Source of the DNA: Saprospiraceae bacterium
GTDB taxonomy: Bacteria; Bacteroidota; Bacteroidia; Chitinophagales; Saprospiraceae
Direction: 5' to 3'
Length of the DNA stretch: 64,000 nucleotides
NCBI GenBank assembly: GCA_019694255.1
Contig: JAIBCI010000017.1
Location: 1-64,000, forward strand
Positions 37,746-46,378 of the stretch are shown here, piece by piece. Made by a program: the position numbers and the translations under genes. The notes below the pieces were generated by a model. It did not search any database. It was not told where the DNA came from and worked only from the letters and a program-made list of their open reading frames with translations. The first letter of the stretch is position 1. Each line of letters begins with the position of its first letter.

Positions 37746-40700
37746 ATGATTAACAGATCATTACTTATTGTTTTAGCCTTCTGCAGTTTTGGCTTATTGT
37801 GGGCAAACAGACCGAATGCCAAGCAGGTCAGAAAAGAAGAGAAATCTATTCTCAAACCAAGAGAAAACTGCAGCCCTGCTACCAAACAGATGGACCAGGA
37901 AATAAATAACGTCAGAGCCAGGCTCCTCAATGGAGGTGACGTGTGGTGGGATCTGAACAAAGGTCAGTATGTTGTGCCTAAAGTTGAAACAGGTTCTGGA
38001 AAGCTTGCCGTATCCAGTCTTTACGCAGGTGGTGTATGGGTAGGAGGTAAAGACCCCAGTGGCGCTTTGAAATTTATGGGACAAAGCTATCGTAATGCTA
38101 CTTCCAACGATTGCTGGCCCGGACCGCTCAATGATGCAGGTGATGCAACTACTAAATCCTGTCTGGACTGGGACCGATTTTTTAAAGTAACGGGTGATGA
38201 AATTCGCAAACAGCAGCGAAATCTTAATCTTGCCAAGTCTCAGGGACGATTGGAGCTGACCCCCGATGAGATACCAGATAATTTAAAATATTTCCCTTGT
38301 CGCGGCAATGCGCTATTTGAAGGTTATTATGGTTTTCCACTGCCAGAGACCAAGGCAGGTCTTGCACTTTTCGTTGACAATAATGATAATAATACCTATG
38401 AGCCTCAGTTTGGCGAGTACCCGTATATTGATATCAGGGGGTGCAAACCAGGGATCTTCCCGGATGAGATGATATTCTGGATTTACAATGACAATGGAGG
38501 CATTCATACCAATAGTAAAGGAGAAGCTATCCGAATGGAAGTACAGGTACAAGCCTTCGGATTTCGCACAGGTGACGAGTTAAATGACATGACTTTTCAG
38601 CGGTACAAACTCGTCAACCGCGCACCACAGGTTATTCGTGATTGTTACTTTGCCATGTGGATTGACCCCGATTTAGGTTGTTACAGTGATGACTATATTG
38701 GATGCGACACATCTTTTACCGGTAAATATGATACTGTAACCGGTCGTAAAATTAACCGAGATGTCATGTATGTCTACAATATTGATGCGTCAGACGGAAA
38801 TAATGGTTGTACCTGCGACCGTGGTGTCAATACTTATTGTACAGATATTCCAATCATAGGAGTCGATTACTTCCGTGGTCCGCTTGATTCTGTAGGCAAC
38901 GAACTCGGCATGAGTTATTTTATGTATTACAACGGTCAGGGTAACGGGGGTACCAACCCTCAAAATACATTCGATCCACAAAACGCAGAACAATTTTACT
39001 TCTATATAACAGGTAGATGGAGAAACGGAGATCCATTAACAGTAGGAGGAAATGGGTACAATCCAGGTAGTACGAATGTAACACATTATGCATTTCCAGG
39101 TAGGCCAAATGAAGCAGTTGGCTGGAGTATGTGTACAGCCAATGCCGGGGAAGGAGACCGAAGAACGATTCAATCTACCGGACCGCTTTCACTTTTGCCT
39201 GGAGCCAAAAACGAATTGATTATTGGCGTACCATGGGTCCCCAATCAGAATTATCCTTGTCCTGCCCTTGATGAGTTTTTGAAAGCGGATCAATTGTGTC
39301 AGGACTTGTTTGACAATTGTTTTGAATTAAAAGACGGACCTACGGCACCAGATGTTGATTTTGTTGAACTGGATCAGCAACTGATAATGATCCTGAGTAA
39401 TTCACTGGGCTCGAACAACTACAATGAAGAGTATGCAGAAGATGGCATAGGCTTCCCTGAAGGTGTTGATAAAAAGTATCGCTTTGAAGGCTACAGGGTC
39501 TTTCAATTGAAGGATCAAAATGTATCATTATCTGATAATTCCATCGCTGATATTGAACAGGTACGTGAAATTTTTACAGTAGACCTCAAAAATAAAATCA
39601 GGAAAATATATAACTGGGTTGGTATTAAAAATCCTACACCAAGTACCACGAATCCGATTGTTTATTATCCGGTAACCAAAGTCGAAGGATTTGATTCAGG
39701 AATAAAACACACATTTAATATTACAGAAGACGCCTTTGCTACAGGATTGAATAAGCAATTGATCAACCACAAGAAATACTTCTACATTGTTCAGGCTTAC
39801 TCTTACAATAATTATGAAGATTATAAAATTGCGACCAATGAAGGCCAAAGGACCCAATTTTGTCCCGGTCGTCTGAATCTTGGTCCCAACGGTGACGGAA
39901 AGCCTTATACTGCAATTCCAAGACCTCAGGTCTATGAAAATCTCAAAGCCAAATACGGGGATGGCTTGCCTGTCACCAGACTGGATGGAATTGGCACTGG
40001 TAATAATTTTATGAGACTGGATCCGGGTATGTATGATAAGATACTGAATAATACCAGCGCCGGTGTTATTGAATATGCGGCTGGCGGTGGTCCGATTGAA
40101 GTCAAGGTGGTGAATCCGTTAAAAGTCAAAAACGGAGAATACGAGATCAGGTTTACCGATTCGTTTCCGGATAATAATAAATTGGACAATCCGACCAACT
40201 GGACCTTGAAAGGAATTACGGATCCGACTATTCAGATCATGTCTAATTCATCTATCAGCAAATTCAATGAACAGGTTATGGCCGCTTTGGGAGTGTCTGT
40301 TGCCATTGGACAAGTTCAGGATGCCGGTATTGATACTTTTGGGACCAACGGGATCATCGGAACAGGCTTAGTATATAATTATAAGGATCCGAATGGCCTT
40401 CGCTGGTTTATCGGACAGCCTGACCGCAACACGCCGGAACTAAATTTCGTCAGGACCGAGTTGGGACAGGTAAATTACGGAATTGACCCTAACTCATTGT
40501 TTGAAAAACTGGGAAGTGGTACTGAGACTGGCACATGGTACCCATACAGGTTACTCAATGCAGATACCATTTCATTCACGCCAGAATGGCTGAACGGATT
40601 CAATAAAACCCTCTTCTCGAATTACAAATTGTCGGACTTAAACAATGTCGATATAATATTCACCTCTGACAAATCAAAATGGTCGCGTTGCGTTGTTGTT

Positions 40701-41810
40701 GAGACATGGAACAAGAATATCGGAGGGGCTGAAGTTAATCCTATCAGTAATCTGAAAAACTTTCAACTCAAAGATTACCTGCCTTCTGTTGGAAAGAATG
40801 ATGCAGATGGTGACGGCAAAGCGGACAGGGATAACGAAAAAGATGCCAACGGCAAGGACCTGACCGGTATGGGATGGTTCCCAGGCTATGCTGTCGATGT
40901 AGAGACTGGAAAGAGGCTCAATATTTTCTTTGGAGAAAATGCTTTCTACTCCAAGAATTTTCTGGCTATGGATTGTCTGACCGACGGCGACGCCAACGGT
41001 GATGATTTGATGTGGAATCCCACTGGTCAACAGATTATGAACAATCCGGCTAATTGCGGTTTTGCACGGTCATTACTTCAAGTTGTACTTGGAGGGCATC
41101 ATTATATCTATGTAACGAGACAGGAATACGACGGGTGTACGGCCATTCGCAAATCATTGCTGGATGCAAAACCCCAGGCTACGCCGACGAATATGCGATT
41201 TGTTATACCACAAATTACCTGGTGTTCAATGGCTACTTTGTTTGATCCAACGGTCAAGCTCAATCCATTGGGTAACGGAACAAACGGCCTGATCCCAAAT
41301 GATCTTACCGTGAGTCTGCGCGTAAATAATCCATATCAAGTCGCTGTCGGTACCAATGACAATAAGGGTCATAACTTATATCGCTTCAAAATCACCGATA
41401 AGGAAGCCGGAACTGTCACCGACAAGACCGCCTTCGAAGAGGCTATGAAAGAAGTGAATGTTGTGCCAAACCCTTATTATGGTTTCTCCAGTTATGAAAC
41501 AGGTCAGTTCAGCAACATTGTAAAAATCACCAATCTGCCTGCCAAGTGCATTGTGACAATTTATTCGATCGACGGAAAATTTATCAAGCAATACAAGAGG
41601 GACGAACAGCCTGTTAAAATCGTGGACCCTGAACGAGGTGCTACCGAGAAACAAATTGGTCCGGACCTTGAATGGGATCTAACCAATTTCAAGAATATTC
41701 CGATTTCAAGCGGTGCATATATTATTCATATTTTGCAACCGGATAGTGGCGCAGAAAAAATTGTGAAGTGGTTCGGAGTGGCCAGAAAATTTGATCCTTC
41801 AGGATTATAA
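37746..41810 (+). CDS. Large secreted protein with FlgD-like / T9SS-like C-terminal domain
   Basis: 1354 residues from ATG at 37746 (signal peptide INRSLLIVLAFCSFGLLWA). The N-terminal half carries a block pattern I recall from other Bacteroidota but that has no assigned function: NNVRARLLNGGDVWWDL, SSLYAGGVWVGGKDPSG, CWPGPLND, NDNNTYEPQFGEYPYID, PDEMIFWIYNDNGGIH and LNDMTFQRYKLVNR, several Asp-rich and Cys-containing. Near residue 1020 an Asp/Asn repeat (DADGDGKADRDN) resembles calcium-binding thrombospondin-3/dockerin loops. The last about 110 residues (VNVVPNPYYGFSSYE ... IVKITNLPAKCIVTIYSIDG ... SSGAYIIHIL ... KWFGVARKFD) match a FlgD-like Ig fold close to T9SS sorting domains. It probably reaches the cell surface through T9SS. 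Confidence 0.8.
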   Translation: MINRSLLIVLAFCSFGLLWANRPNAKQVRKEEKSILKPRENCSPATKQMDQEINNVRARLLNGGDVWWDLNKGQYVVPKVETGSGKLAVSSLYAGGVWVGGKDPSGALKFMGQSYRNATSNDCWPGPLNDAGDATTKSCLDWDRFFKVTGDEIRKQQRNLNLAKSQGRLELTPDEIPDNLKYFPCRGNALFEGYYGFPLPETKAGLALFVDNNDNNTYEPQFGEYPYIDIRGCKPGIFPDEMIFWIYNDNGGIHTNSKGEAIRMEVQVQAFGFRTGDELNDMTFQRYKLVNRAPQVIRDCYFAMWIDPDLGCYSDDYIGCDTSFTGKYDTVTGRKINRDVMYVYNIDASDGNNGCTCDRGVNTYCTDIPIIGVDYFRGPLDSVGNELGMSYFMYYNGQGNGGTNPQNTFDPQNAEQFYFYITGRWRNGDPLTVGGNGYNPGSTNVTHYAFPGRPNEAVGWSMCTANAGEGDRRTIQSTGPLSLLPGAKNELIIGVPWVPNQNYPCPALDEFLKADQLCQDLFDNCFELKDGPTAPDVDFVELDQQLIMILSNSLGSNNYNEEYAEDGIGFPEGVDKKYRFEGYRVFQLKDQNVSLSDNSIADIEQVREIFTVDLKNKIRKIYNWVGIKNPTPSTTNPIVYYPVTKVEGFDSGIKHTFNITEDAFATGLNKQLINHKKYFYIVQAYSYNNYEDYKIATNEGQRTQFCPGRLNLGPNGDGKPYTAIPRPQVYENLKAKYGDGLPVTRLDGIGTGNNFMRLDPGMYDKILNNTSAGVIEYAAGGGPIEVKVVNPLKVKNGEYEIRFTDSFPDNNKLDNPTNWTLKGITDPTIQIMSNSSISKFNEQVMAALGVSVAIGQVQDAGIDTFGTNGIIGTGLVYNYKDPNGLRWFIGQPDRNTPELNFVRTELGQVNYGIDPNSLFEKLGSGTETGTWYPYRLLNADTISFTPEWLNGFNKTLFSNYKLSDLNNVDIIFTSDKSKWSRCVVVETWNKNIGGAEVNPISNLKNFQLKDYLPSVGKNDADGDGKADRDNEKDANGKDLTGMGWFPGYAVDVETGKRLNIFFGENAFYSKNFLAMDCLTDGDANGDDLMWNPTGQQIMNNPANCGFARSLLQVVLGGHHYIYVTRQEYDGCTAIRKSLLDAKPQATPTNMRFVIPQITWCSMATLFDPTVKLNPLGNGTNGLIPNDLTVSLRVNNPYQVAVGTNDNKGHNLYRFKITDKEAGTVTDKTAFEEAMKEVNVVPNPYYGFSSYETGQFSNIVKITNLPAKCIVTIYSIDGKFIKQYKRDEQPVKIVDPERGATEKQIGPDLEWDLTNFKNIPISSGAYIIHILQPDSGAEKIVKWFGVARKFDPSGL

Positions 41811-41822
41811 ACAAGAATAATG

Positions 41823-41850
41823 CCGGGGACGGATACCAAGTCCCCGGTTC
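41823..41850 (+). terminator. Hairpin between secreted-protein and PorV-like genes
   Basis: A perfect 8-bp stem CCGGGGAC/GTCCCCGG (41823-41830 / 41840-41847) with a 9-nt loop begins 13 nt after the stop and is followed by TTCAATTTATT. The T tract is weak, so it may act as a partial terminator or 3'-end stabiliser that sets different transcript levels for the two genes. Confidence 0.55.
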
Positions 41851-41866
41851 AATTTATTAAAATTCA

Positions 41867-42922
41867 ATGCCAACGAAAATGAATAAAATTTTACAAAAAA
41901 CATTGCTGATAAGTGTAAGTATTTTCAGCCTGTCAGTTGTTTTTGCTGGGAATCCGGATCGTCAGGGTGAAGCTGGAGCATACGAATTACTGATCAATCC
42001 ATGGGCCAAAGGAGCTTCCCTTTACAGCCTGAATGTATCACGAGTCAGTGGTGTCGAAGCGACTTTTGTAAACCCTTCCGGTATATCCAGGATCAACAAA
42101 CAGGAATTGTTGATCGGACATACGCGCTGGCTTGTGCCGAGCGGCATAACAGTCAATGCATTTGGATACTCGGCCAAGGTCGGCAAAAACGGTGCATTCG
42201 GCTTGTCGCTTATGTCTCTGAGTCTTGGCGACATCAAAGTCACGACTACAGCTGCGCCAGAAGGTACCGGCGCAACGTATAAGCCTAGCTTTTTCAATCT
42301 GGGTCTTGGGTATTCACATAATTTTGACGAAAAAGTATCGGTTGGCATCCTGGTAAGGGGTGTCAGTGAATCTATCTCAAATCTCAATGCATTTGGATTC
42401 TGTATCGATGGTGGCGTTCAGTACTATTCTGGAGAGAAAAAAGAATTTAAATTGGGCATTGCCTTACGAAATATAGGAAGTCCCATGAAGTTTAGTGGAG
42501 AGGGATTATCAACGCAATTAAAAAGTCCTGAAGGAAATGCCTTGACTTATGATGTGAGATTGTCCGGATTTGAGCTTCCATCTTTGCTTCATCTCGGTCT
42601 TTCTTATGATTTCCATTTCAGTGACCTGGTCGTGTTAACGCCCATGGCAAATTTCACTGCCAATTCCTTTGGTCAAGATTTGATTGGCCTTGGAGGTGAA
42701 CTCAGTGTCTGGGGTAAATTTAACTTAAGAGCCTCTTATGCTGTGGAACTTGGCACAACTTCGGTTGAAGCAAAAAATGCATACAAGGGTCTGGGTTTCG
42801 GTGCAGGAATGCATCTTGCAATGGACAAGAAGGAAAATTACTTCTTCAACCTGGATTATGCTTACAGGCCAACAGATCCATTCCAGGGTACACACAATAT
42901 TGGTATCGGTCTCAATTTTTAA
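41867..42922 (+). CDS. PorV/PorQ-like outer-membrane beta-barrel protein
   Basis: 351 residues; signal peptide KILQKTLLISVSIFSLSVVFA (starts at Met1, 41867, or Met5, 41879). The N-terminus GEAGAYELLINPWAKGASLY followed by VEATFVNPSGISRI matches the PorV/PorQ (FadL-like barrel) family, in which this region reads A.FL.I..gAR..aMG.a.....d..a.y.NPAgla. Amphipathic strands follow, ending GTHNIGIGLNF. PorV is the T9SS shuttle that carries cargo from the translocon to the attachment complex. Placement behind a large secreted protein suggests a dedicated partner. A full T9SS is not in the window, so this may be a PorV paralogue with a different role. Confidence 0.8.
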   Translation: MPTKMNKILQKTLLISVSIFSLSVVFAGNPDRQGEAGAYELLINPWAKGASLYSLNVSRVSGVEATFVNPSGISRINKQELLIGHTRWLVPSGITVNAFGYSAKVGKNGAFGLSLMSLSLGDIKVTTTAAPEGTGATYKPSFFNLGLGYSHNFDEKVSVGILVRGVSESISNLNAFGFCIDGGVQYYSGEKKEFKLGIALRNIGSPMKFSGEGLSTQLKSPEGNALTYDVRLSGFELPSLLHLGLSYDFHFSDLVVLTPMANFTANSFGQDLIGLGGELSVWGKFNLRASYAVELGTTSVEAKNAYKGLGFGAGMHLAMDKKENYFFNLDYAYRPTDPFQGTHNIGIGLNF

Positions 42923-42994
42923 AGATTGGACCTATTTCCGATACAGAATTGATTGAAATGTCTTTTTAAATAACTAATATTAAAAATTAACGAA

Positions 42995-43030
42995 GAACGT
43001 CTTCCTTTGCTTGGAAGGCGTTCTTTCTCA
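42995..43030 (+). terminator. Rho-independent terminator
   Basis: An 11-bp stem GAACGTCTTCC/GGAAGGCGTTC (one G-U pair) with a 7-nt loop, followed by TTTCTCATTT. It ends the PorV-like transcript ahead of greA. Confidence 0.75.
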
Positions 43031-43049
43031 TTTATAAAAAGCTGTCATT

Positions 43050-43523
43050 ATGAGCGGATTAAATTACCTGACACAGGCGGGTTTTGATCAACTGAGATCT
43101 GAACTGGATCATCTGAAAACAACCGGACGTCAGGAAGCGGCAAAGGCCATTGCAGAAGCACGCGAAAAAGGAGACCTATCTGAGAATGCTGAGTATCACG
43201 CTGCCAAAGATGCACAGGGAATGCTTGAAATGAAGATCAATGAACTTGAAAAAAAACTAATGAATGTGCGTATCATTGATGAAAGTACGATTGATACATC
43301 ACAGGTCGTATTGCTTGCAAGTGTTAAACTACTCAACCACAAGACTAAAAAGGAAATCGTCTATAAGATTGTGTCTGAGGCCGAAGCCGATATCAAATCC
43401 GGAAAAATATCTGCAAGCTCCCCATTAGGTCAGGGACTGTTGGGAAAGAAGGTAGGAGAAAAGGCCGAAATCAAAACCCCCGCTGGTAACCTTTTGTTTG
43501 AAGTACTTGATATAGGACACTGA
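43050..43523 (+). CDS. greA: Transcription elongation factor GreA
   Basis: 157 residues, normal length. GreA enters the RNA polymerase secondary channel and stimulates cleavage of backtracked transcripts. The N-terminal coiled coil (about 8-75) carries the tip motif with acidic residues, REKGDLSENAEYHAAKDAQG; the C-terminal FKBP-like domain reads YKIVSEAEADIKSGKISASS and SPLGQGLLGKKVGE. The stop overlaps the start of the HIT gene by one base (TGATG), so they are translationally coupled. Confidence 0.96.
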   Translation: MSGLNYLTQAGFDQLRSELDHLKTTGRQEAAKAIAEAREKGDLSENAEYHAAKDAQGMLEMKINELEKKLMNVRIIDESTIDTSQVVLLASVKLLNHKTKKEIVYKIVSEAEADIKSGKISASSPLGQGLLGKKVGEKAEIKTPAGNLLFEVLDIGH

Positions 43524-43921
43524 TGGCAACTATTTTTTCAAAAATTCTTCAGGGAGAAATACCGTGTTACAAAATTGCAGAGGACGATAGGTACTTTGCA
43601 TTTCTGGATATCCGTCCGCTAACTAAAGGTCACACGCTGGTTATTCCCAAGACTGAAATTGATTATATTTTTGATCTCGAAGACGAGCAGCTTTCCGGTA
43701 TGGTATTATTTGCCAAGAGGATTGCCAATGCTATACATGCTGAAATTCCTTGTGTCAAGGTAGGCATGTGTGTGATTGGCCTTGAGGTGCCGCATGCACA
43801 TATACACCTTGTGCCCATGAATCAAATGTCCGATATGAATTTCAGCAATGCCAAGCTTGAATTAGATCCAAGGGTGATGGAGCAAACCGCAGCAGCAATC
43901 CGCGCACGTCTCGCAGTCTAA
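43523..43921 (+). CDS. HIT family nucleotide hydrolase
   Basis: 132-residue histidine-triad protein (HINT/Fhit superfamily) that cleaves nucleoside phosphoramidates or dinucleoside polyphosphates. Family blocks: TIFSKILQGEIPCYKIAEDD, AFLDIRPLTKGHTLVIPK, and the triad HAHIHLVPM (His at about 91, 93, 95). The usual NxGxxxxQ block is replaced by VGMCVIGLEVPHAH. Coupled to greA by a one-base overlap, a frequent pair in Bacteroidota. In vivo substrate unknown. Confidence 0.93.
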   Translation: MATIFSKILQGEIPCYKIAEDDRYFAFLDIRPLTKGHTLVIPKTEIDYIFDLEDEQLSGMVLFAKRIANAIHAEIPCVKVGMCVIGLEVPHAHIHLVPMNQMSDMNFSNAKLELDPRVMEQTAAAIRARLAV

Positions 43922-43956
43922 AAGAAAATTTAAAACACAAGGAGTACGGTCTTCAA

Positions 43957-45846
43957 TCAGGAAGTTTCCAGGGACATTTCTTCCATTTCTGTGACTTTTA
44001 TTTTCTCCATATCTGCACGCAGATTACCAATTATAAAGTCCTGCCTCTCCTGGGTATTTTTACCCATAAAATAACTTAGTATTTTTTCAACATGAGAATC
44101 CTGGTTCATCACAACCGGTTCAAGTCTTATATTGTCACCAATGAATTCCTTAAATTCATCCGGCGAAATTTCTCCAAGACCTTTAAATCGTGTGATTTCA
44201 GCCTTGCCTCTTAAAGATCTGATGGCATCCTGTTTTTCTTTTTCAGAATAGCAGTAGAATGTCTGACTTTTGTCCCTCACACGAAAAAGTGGTGTGTCCA
44301 GAATAAACAGATGCCCGTTGCGCACAAGATCCGGGAAAAACTGAAGGAAAAAGGTCAGTAAAAGCAGGCGAATATGCATACCATCCACATCAGCATCCGT
44401 AGAAATAATCACTTTAGCGAAACGCAGATTCTCAATGCCATCCTCAATATCCAGCGCATGTTGAAGCAGGTTCAGTTCTTCGTTTTCGTATACTATTTTT
44501 TTAGTCAGGCCAAAACAATTAAGTGGTTTGCCGCGAAGTGAAAATACTGCCTGAGTCTCGACACTTCTTGACTTGGTGATAGAACCAGATGCAGAGTCTC
44601 CTTCCGTTATAAAAATCATGGTGTTATTGCGAATTTCTTCCTTTAGTTTGACATCAGTCAGGTGATACCTGCAATCTCTTAGTTTCTTATTGTGAAGGTT
44701 AGCCTTTTTGGCGCGCTGGTTGGCGAGTTTTTTGATTCCGGCAATCTCTTTTCTTTCACGCTCAGACTGGAGTATTTTGGCTAACAATTCTTTGGCGACA
44801 TCAGGGTTTCGATGCAGGTAAATATCCAGTTCCTTGCCAACAAAATCAGCAATTAACGATCGCAGCGAAGCACCTTCAGGTGCAACGGTTGTCGAACCTA
44901 GTTTTGTTTTAGTCTGGGATTCAAATACAGGTTCTTCGATGCGTACAGAGACAGCACCTATGATACTAGTGTGAATATCCTTAACATCAAAGTCTTTTTT
45001 ATAAAAATCCCGTATAGTTTTAACGATTGCCTCGCGATAGTAATTGAGATGTGTTCCTCCCTGGGAGGTGTACTGACCGTTGACAAAACTATAATACTGT
45101 TCTCCGTACTGCTGTCCATGAGTCAGTACCACTTCGATATCTTCGCCACGTAAATGTATAATTGGATAAACGAGCGTCTCCCCGTCCGTTCGCCGCTCCA
45201 GCATATCCTTTAATCCGTTTTTTGAAAAATAAGTTTTTCCGTTGTAATGTATCCGTAGTCCTGAGTTGAGATAAGCATAGTTCCATATTCTGCTTTCAAC
45301 AAATTCATGAATAAATCGGTATTTGGGAAAAACTTTTTCATCAGGAATAAACTCAATCAATGTTCCGTTGGTGTCTTTACTGTCAATGAGTTTATAATCT
45401 TTCTGAAGTTCCCCTCTGGTGAATTCAGCCATTTTGGATTTGCCATCTCGGAAAGACTGAACTTTAAAATAAGATGAAAGTGCATTCACCGCTTTGGTAC
45501 CAACACCATTCAGACCCACTGACTTTTTGAAAGCCTTTGAATCATATTTGCCTCCGGTATTTATTTGCGAGACACAATCTATCACTTTGCCCAAGGGGAT
45601 ACCCCGTCCATAATCCCTTACAACCACCTTGCCCTCACGGATTTCAAGGTCAATTTCCTTGCCATAACCCATTACGAATTCATCAATGCAGTTGTCGATA
45701 ACTTCTTTGAGAAGAATATATATTCCGTCATCCACGCTTGATCCATCACCAAGTTTTCCAATATACATGCCTGGGCGCAGCCGAATGTGTTCTTTCCAGT
45801 CCAGCGACCTTATATTTTCTTCGGTATAATTGTGTTGTGTTGCCAT
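43957..45846 (-). CDS. parE: DNA topoisomerase IV subunit B
   Basis: 629 residues from ATG at 45844-45846; the frame extends to a TTG at 45867 but that lies in the -7 element. ATPase subunit of the decatenating topoisomerase. GHKL ATPase motifs: [10 protein letters not shown] (the usual Asn-Asp of EVVDNSIDE), [21 protein letters not shown]. Transducer lysine region [24 protein letters not shown] and [17 protein letters not shown] favour ParE over GyrB from its short length and the N-terminus ([20 protein letters not shown]), but the two are close; parC is not in the window. Divergent from folB. Confidence 0.88.
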   Translation of the reverse strand: MATQHNYTEENIRSLDWKEHIRLRPGMYIGKLGDGSSVDDGIYILLKEVIDNCIDEFVMGYGKEIDLEIREGKVVVRDYGRGIPLGKVIDCVSQINTGGKYDSKAFKKSVGLNGVGTKAVNALSSYFKVQSFRDGKSKMAEFTRGELQKDYKLIDSKDTNGTLIEFIPDEKVFPKYRFIHEFVESRIWNYAYLNSGLRIHYNGKTYFSKNGLKDMLERRTDGETLVYPIIHLRGEDIEVVLTHGQQYGEQYYSFVNGQYTSQGGTHLNYYREAIVKTIRDFYKKDFDVKDIHTSIIGAVSVRIEEPVFESQTKTKLGSTTVAPEGASLRSLIADFVGKELDIYLHRNPDVAKELLAKILQSERERKEIAGIKKLANQRAKKANLHNKKLRDCRYHLTDVKLKEEIRNNTMIFITEGDSASGSITKSRSVETQAVFSLRGKPLNCFGLTKKIVYENEELNLLQHALDIEDGIENLRFAKVIISTDADVDGMHIRLLLLTFFLQFFPDLVRNGHLFILDTPLFRVRDKSQTFYCYSEKEKQDAIRSLRGKAEITRFKGLGEISPDEFKEFIGDNIRLEPVVMNQDSHVEKILSYFMGKNTQERQDFIIGNLRADMEKIKVTEMEEMSLETS

Positions 45847-45864
45847 AATGGGCCAGATTTGGCG

Positions 45865-45872
45865 CAAAGATA
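45865..45872 (-). promoter_or_regulatory. Candidate -7 element of parE
   Basis: TATCTTTG read leftward, full TAnnTTTG match, 19 nt before the parE ATG. No clear -33 TTG; the element is overlapped by the inverted repeat at 45869-45889. Confidence 0.5.
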
Positions 45873-45889
45873 TTCATATTATGAATATC
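45869..45889. repeat. Perfect inverted repeat over the parE promoter
   Basis: GATATTCAT-att-ATGAATATC: 9-bp perfect arms with a 3-nt centre. The left arm overlaps the parE -7 element and the repeat lies in the parE/folB divergent region, the expected position for an operator. No regulator could be matched to it. Confidence 0.45.
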
Positions 45890-45930
45890 CTTAATTTGAT
45901 TACTGCTTTCAGGAGGAGAAATAAGAATGT

Positions 45931-45938
45931 TAGATTTG
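45931..45938 (+). promoter_or_regulatory. Candidate -7 element of folB
   Basis: TAGATTTG, full TAnnTTTG match, 10 nt before the folB ATG; a TTTC lies 21 nt upstream. The transcript would have a leader of only a few bases. Confidence 0.45.
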
Positions 45939-45948
45939 CAAAAAATTT

Positions 45949-46320
45949 ATGGCCATCACCATTAGCCGACCTTGCATCCGAATAAATGGGATTGAAATTT
46001 ATGGATCACACGGATTTTATCCCGCAGAACGTAAAATCCGACAAAAATTTATCTTCGATGTAAATATCGCGCTTCGGCAAATCCCTTTCAGCAATTTGAC
46101 AATAAGCGATACGGTCAACTATGAAAATGTATTTAAAATAATCGGGGAGGTGATGGCGCAACCGATGGTTTTGATCGAGCAGGTAGCCCATGTTGTCGGG
46201 CAAAAGCTTTTAGACGAATTTGATGTTGCTGACGAAGTGACCATTAGAATTTATAAACGACCCCAGGTTGGGCAATTCATTGAATCTGTTAGTTATGAAT
46301 GTACCCTGACAGCACCCTAA
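45949..46320 (+). CDS. folB: Dihydroneopterin aldolase
   Basis: 123 residues, usual length. Converts 7,8-dihydroneopterin to 6-hydroxymethyl-dihydropterin and glycolaldehyde in folate synthesis. Family blocks: IRINGIEIYGSHGFYPAERKI (catalytic Tyr/active site region), KFIFDVNI, DTVNYENVFKII, the pterin-anchoring Glu in LIEQVAHVV, and the lysine in YKRPQVG. ATG at 45949; short leader. Divergent from parE; an M4 protease gene follows after 58 nt. Confidence 0.93.
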   Translation: MAITISRPCIRINGIEIYGSHGFYPAERKIRQKFIFDVNIALRQIPFSNLTISDTVNYENVFKIIGEVMAQPMVLIEQVAHVVGQKLLDEFDVADEVTIRIYKRPQVGQFIESVSYECTLTAP

Positions 46321-46378
46321 GTCTATAATATGTCAATAGAAACCGTTTGTTTCATTAATTTTACATGAAATTATAATC

